Assembly: GCA_002339265.1 (NCBI GenBank) | Contig: DDKG01000298.1 | Location: 1-7,261 of the forward strand | Direction: 5' to 3' | Source of the DNA: Massilia sp. UBA2604 | GTDB lineage: Bacteria; Pseudomonadota; Gammaproteobacteria; Burkholderiales; Burkholderiaceae_D | Length of the DNA stretch: 7,261 nt | Shown here: positions 6,696 to 7,261 of the stretch, piece after piece | Layout of the letters: the number at the start of each line of letters is the position of its first letter | Numbering within the stretch: the first letter of the stretch is position 1 | Translations under genes and position numbers: made by a program | Notes under the pieces: generated by a model | Seen by the model: only the letters and a program-made list of their open reading frames with translations | What the model was told of the DNA's origin: nothing | Database searches by the model: none

Positions 6696-6715
6696 TCGCC
6701 CCGAGATCGGGACGA
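6696..6715. promoter_or_regulatory. Imperfect 20-base palindrome in the divergent region
   Basis: TCGCCCCGAGATCGGGACGA pairs at eight of nine positions around a central GA (one C/A mismatch). It could be an operator or a small RNA hairpin. It lies roughly midway between the two divergent gene starts. In GC-rich DNA such dyads can also arise by chance. Confidence 0.2.
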
Positions 6716-6911
6716 TCAGCCTGGGAGATTGGTGGAATATTTGTGCTGGTTCGAGCTCAGTGGAACAAGAAACTGATCTTGGGCATGAGCCGAAGTTGCC
6801 ATTGATGTACCGCAGGCAGCTTTCGTTCCCGCGTCATGTATCGGACTGATTCAAGGAAGAATGTGGTGATAGTCGAATATCGGTCTACTCCGCGTTGGTC
6901 ACACATTTTAT

Positions 6912-6916
6912 GAGGG
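6912..6916 (+). promoter_or_regulatory. Shine-Dalgarno of the serine-rich gene
   Basis: GAGGG lies seven bases before the ATG at 6924. This good ribosome binding site is the main reason for accepting the plus-strand frame as a gene despite its low-complexity product, rather than the overlapping antisense frames. Confidence 0.75.
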
Positions 6917-6923
6917 ATACATC

Positions 6924-7261
6924 ATGGATAATCAAAAGTCTAACGAAGGTAAAGGCATCGACGCCAACAAGTCCGGTTCGAACATCGGCAAGAGCCAGGA
7001 TTCCAGCCTGAACAAAGGCACCACCGCTTCGTCGGGCAGCCAGCAAAGCGCGTCGTCGAACCTGAGCAGCACCAGCTCGTCGCCGTCGTCGTCGTCGAGC
7101 CAGCAGAGCGCTTCGTCGAACAGCAACCCGGGCAGCACCGGCTCGGCATCGTCGGGCTCGTCGATCGGTTTGCAGTCGTCCTCGTCGTCGAACATCAGCT
7201 CGGCCGCAGGCAGCACCGGCTCGCTGGGCAACAGCGGCCTGGGCGCATCGTCGTCGAGCCA
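6924..7261 (+). CDS. Serine-rich low-complexity protein, unknown function (N-terminal part)
   Basis: The frame opens at ATG 6924 and is still open at the window end, giving 112 complete codons; the rest is outside. The first 30 residues are polar with lysines (MDNQKSNEGKGIDANKSG), after which the chain becomes Ser/Gly/Asn/Gln/Ala-rich. By my count 46 of the 112 residues are serine. There is no signal peptide and no membrane segment in the visible part. SQQSASSN occurs twice (39-46 and 59-66) and GSTGS twice (70-74 and 96-100). Such sequence should be disordered; it could be a linker or tail before a folded domain that is not visible, or a surface or stress protein. I do not recognise the family. 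The minus-strand frames rich in Asp and Leu over the same bases are shadows of the TCG/AGC codon runs. Confidence 0.75.
   Translation, partial: MDNQKSNEGKGIDANKSGSNIGKSQDSSLNKGTTASSGSQQSASSNLSSTSSSPSSSSSQQSASSNSNPGSTGSASSGSSIGLQSSSSSNISSAAGSTGSLGNSGLGASSSS
7038..7121 (+). repeat. Two copies of a 24-base coding repeat with a TCG-triplet run between
   Basis: Bases 7038-7061 and 7098-7121 both encode SQQSASSN, spaced 60 bases start to start, and differ only at two third codon positions (CAA/CAG and GCG/GCT). Between them, 7077-7097 is a TCG-triplet tract interrupted once by CCG. Copy-number changes here would stay in frame, altering length but not reading frame. Confidence 0.7.

Larger units (their letters stand above)
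6481..6923. other. Divergent intergenic region without a convincing gene
   Basis: These 443 bases separate the minus-strand cupin gene from the plus-strand serine-rich gene, so both promoters should lie here. The composition is visibly more A/T-rich than the flanking genes, with stretches such as CATTGTATTTTTGG. Several inverted repeats are present (6509-6531, 6562-6576, 6650-6670, 6682-6694, 6696-6715). Two short plus-strand frames exist, 6484-6600 (38 codons) and 6619-6849 (76 codons). Neither has a Shine-Dalgarno or the third-position G/C bias of the neighbours, and I recognise neither protein. No tRNA fold or clear sigma-70 promoter pair was found. It may be regulatory DNA or a decayed gene. 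Confidence 0.6.

Noticed and set aside
6619..6849. 76-codon plus-strand frame in the divergent region
   Set aside because: No Shine-Dalgarno, no third-position G/C bias like the neighbours and no recognisable domain; kept only as part of the intergenic description.
7077..7097. TCG-triplet tract as a phase-variation switch
   Set aside because: Gain or loss of triplets keeps the reading frame, so it cannot switch expression on and off by frameshift.
6932..7231. Minus-strand acidic Asp/Leu-rich frame opposite the serine-rich gene
   Set aside because: It is the reverse reading of TCG/AGC runs, has no ribosome binding site, and the plus-strand frame has a clear GAGGG-ATG start.

Overview
The window is GC-rich DNA with strong G/C bias at third codon positions. 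Its gene content fits a betaproteobacterium of the Oxalobacteraceae type (Massilia, Telluria or Janthinobacterium-like). That taxonomic guess rests on composition and protein style only; there is no marker gene here.

Left part (1-3563, all + strand): the distal end of a ferric-siderophore ABC import operon. It holds the C-terminal part of a periplasmic binding protein, two FecCD-type permeases and an ATPase. The order and sequence style match the CeuBCDE / FatBCD / VctPDGC / YclNOPQ class. Overlapping or abutting junctions indicate one transcript. A half-size EamA (drug/metabolite transporter) protein follows, its Shine-Dalgarno overlapping the ATPase stop codon, so it belongs to the same unit. 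Any iron-responsive promoter lies to the left of the window.

Middle (3564-6480): a 654-residue PhoD-like metallophosphatase on the + strand, starting at TTG and lacking an export signal, behind a short gap with a plausible extended -10 promoter. It converges, with 10 bases between stop codons, on a minus-strand cupin_8/JmjC-like protein that keeps a complete Fe(II)/2-oxoglutarate-type HxD...H triad.

Right part (6481-7261): a 443-base divergent intergenic region, visibly less GC-rich, carrying several dyad symmetries and no convincing gene. It is followed by the start of a + strand gene with a good ribosome binding site, encoding an extremely serine-rich, low-complexity protein cut off by the window end.

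The import genes work together: the binding protein delivers ferric siderophore from the periplasm, the two permeases form the channel and the ATPase drives it. How the phosphatase, the cupin protein and the serine-rich protein relate to iron uptake cannot be told from the sequence. I see no RNA gene, CRISPR array, insertion sequence or obvious new multi-gene system. The least explained items are the serine-rich protein, the EamA protein attached to the import operon, and the dyad-rich divergent region.
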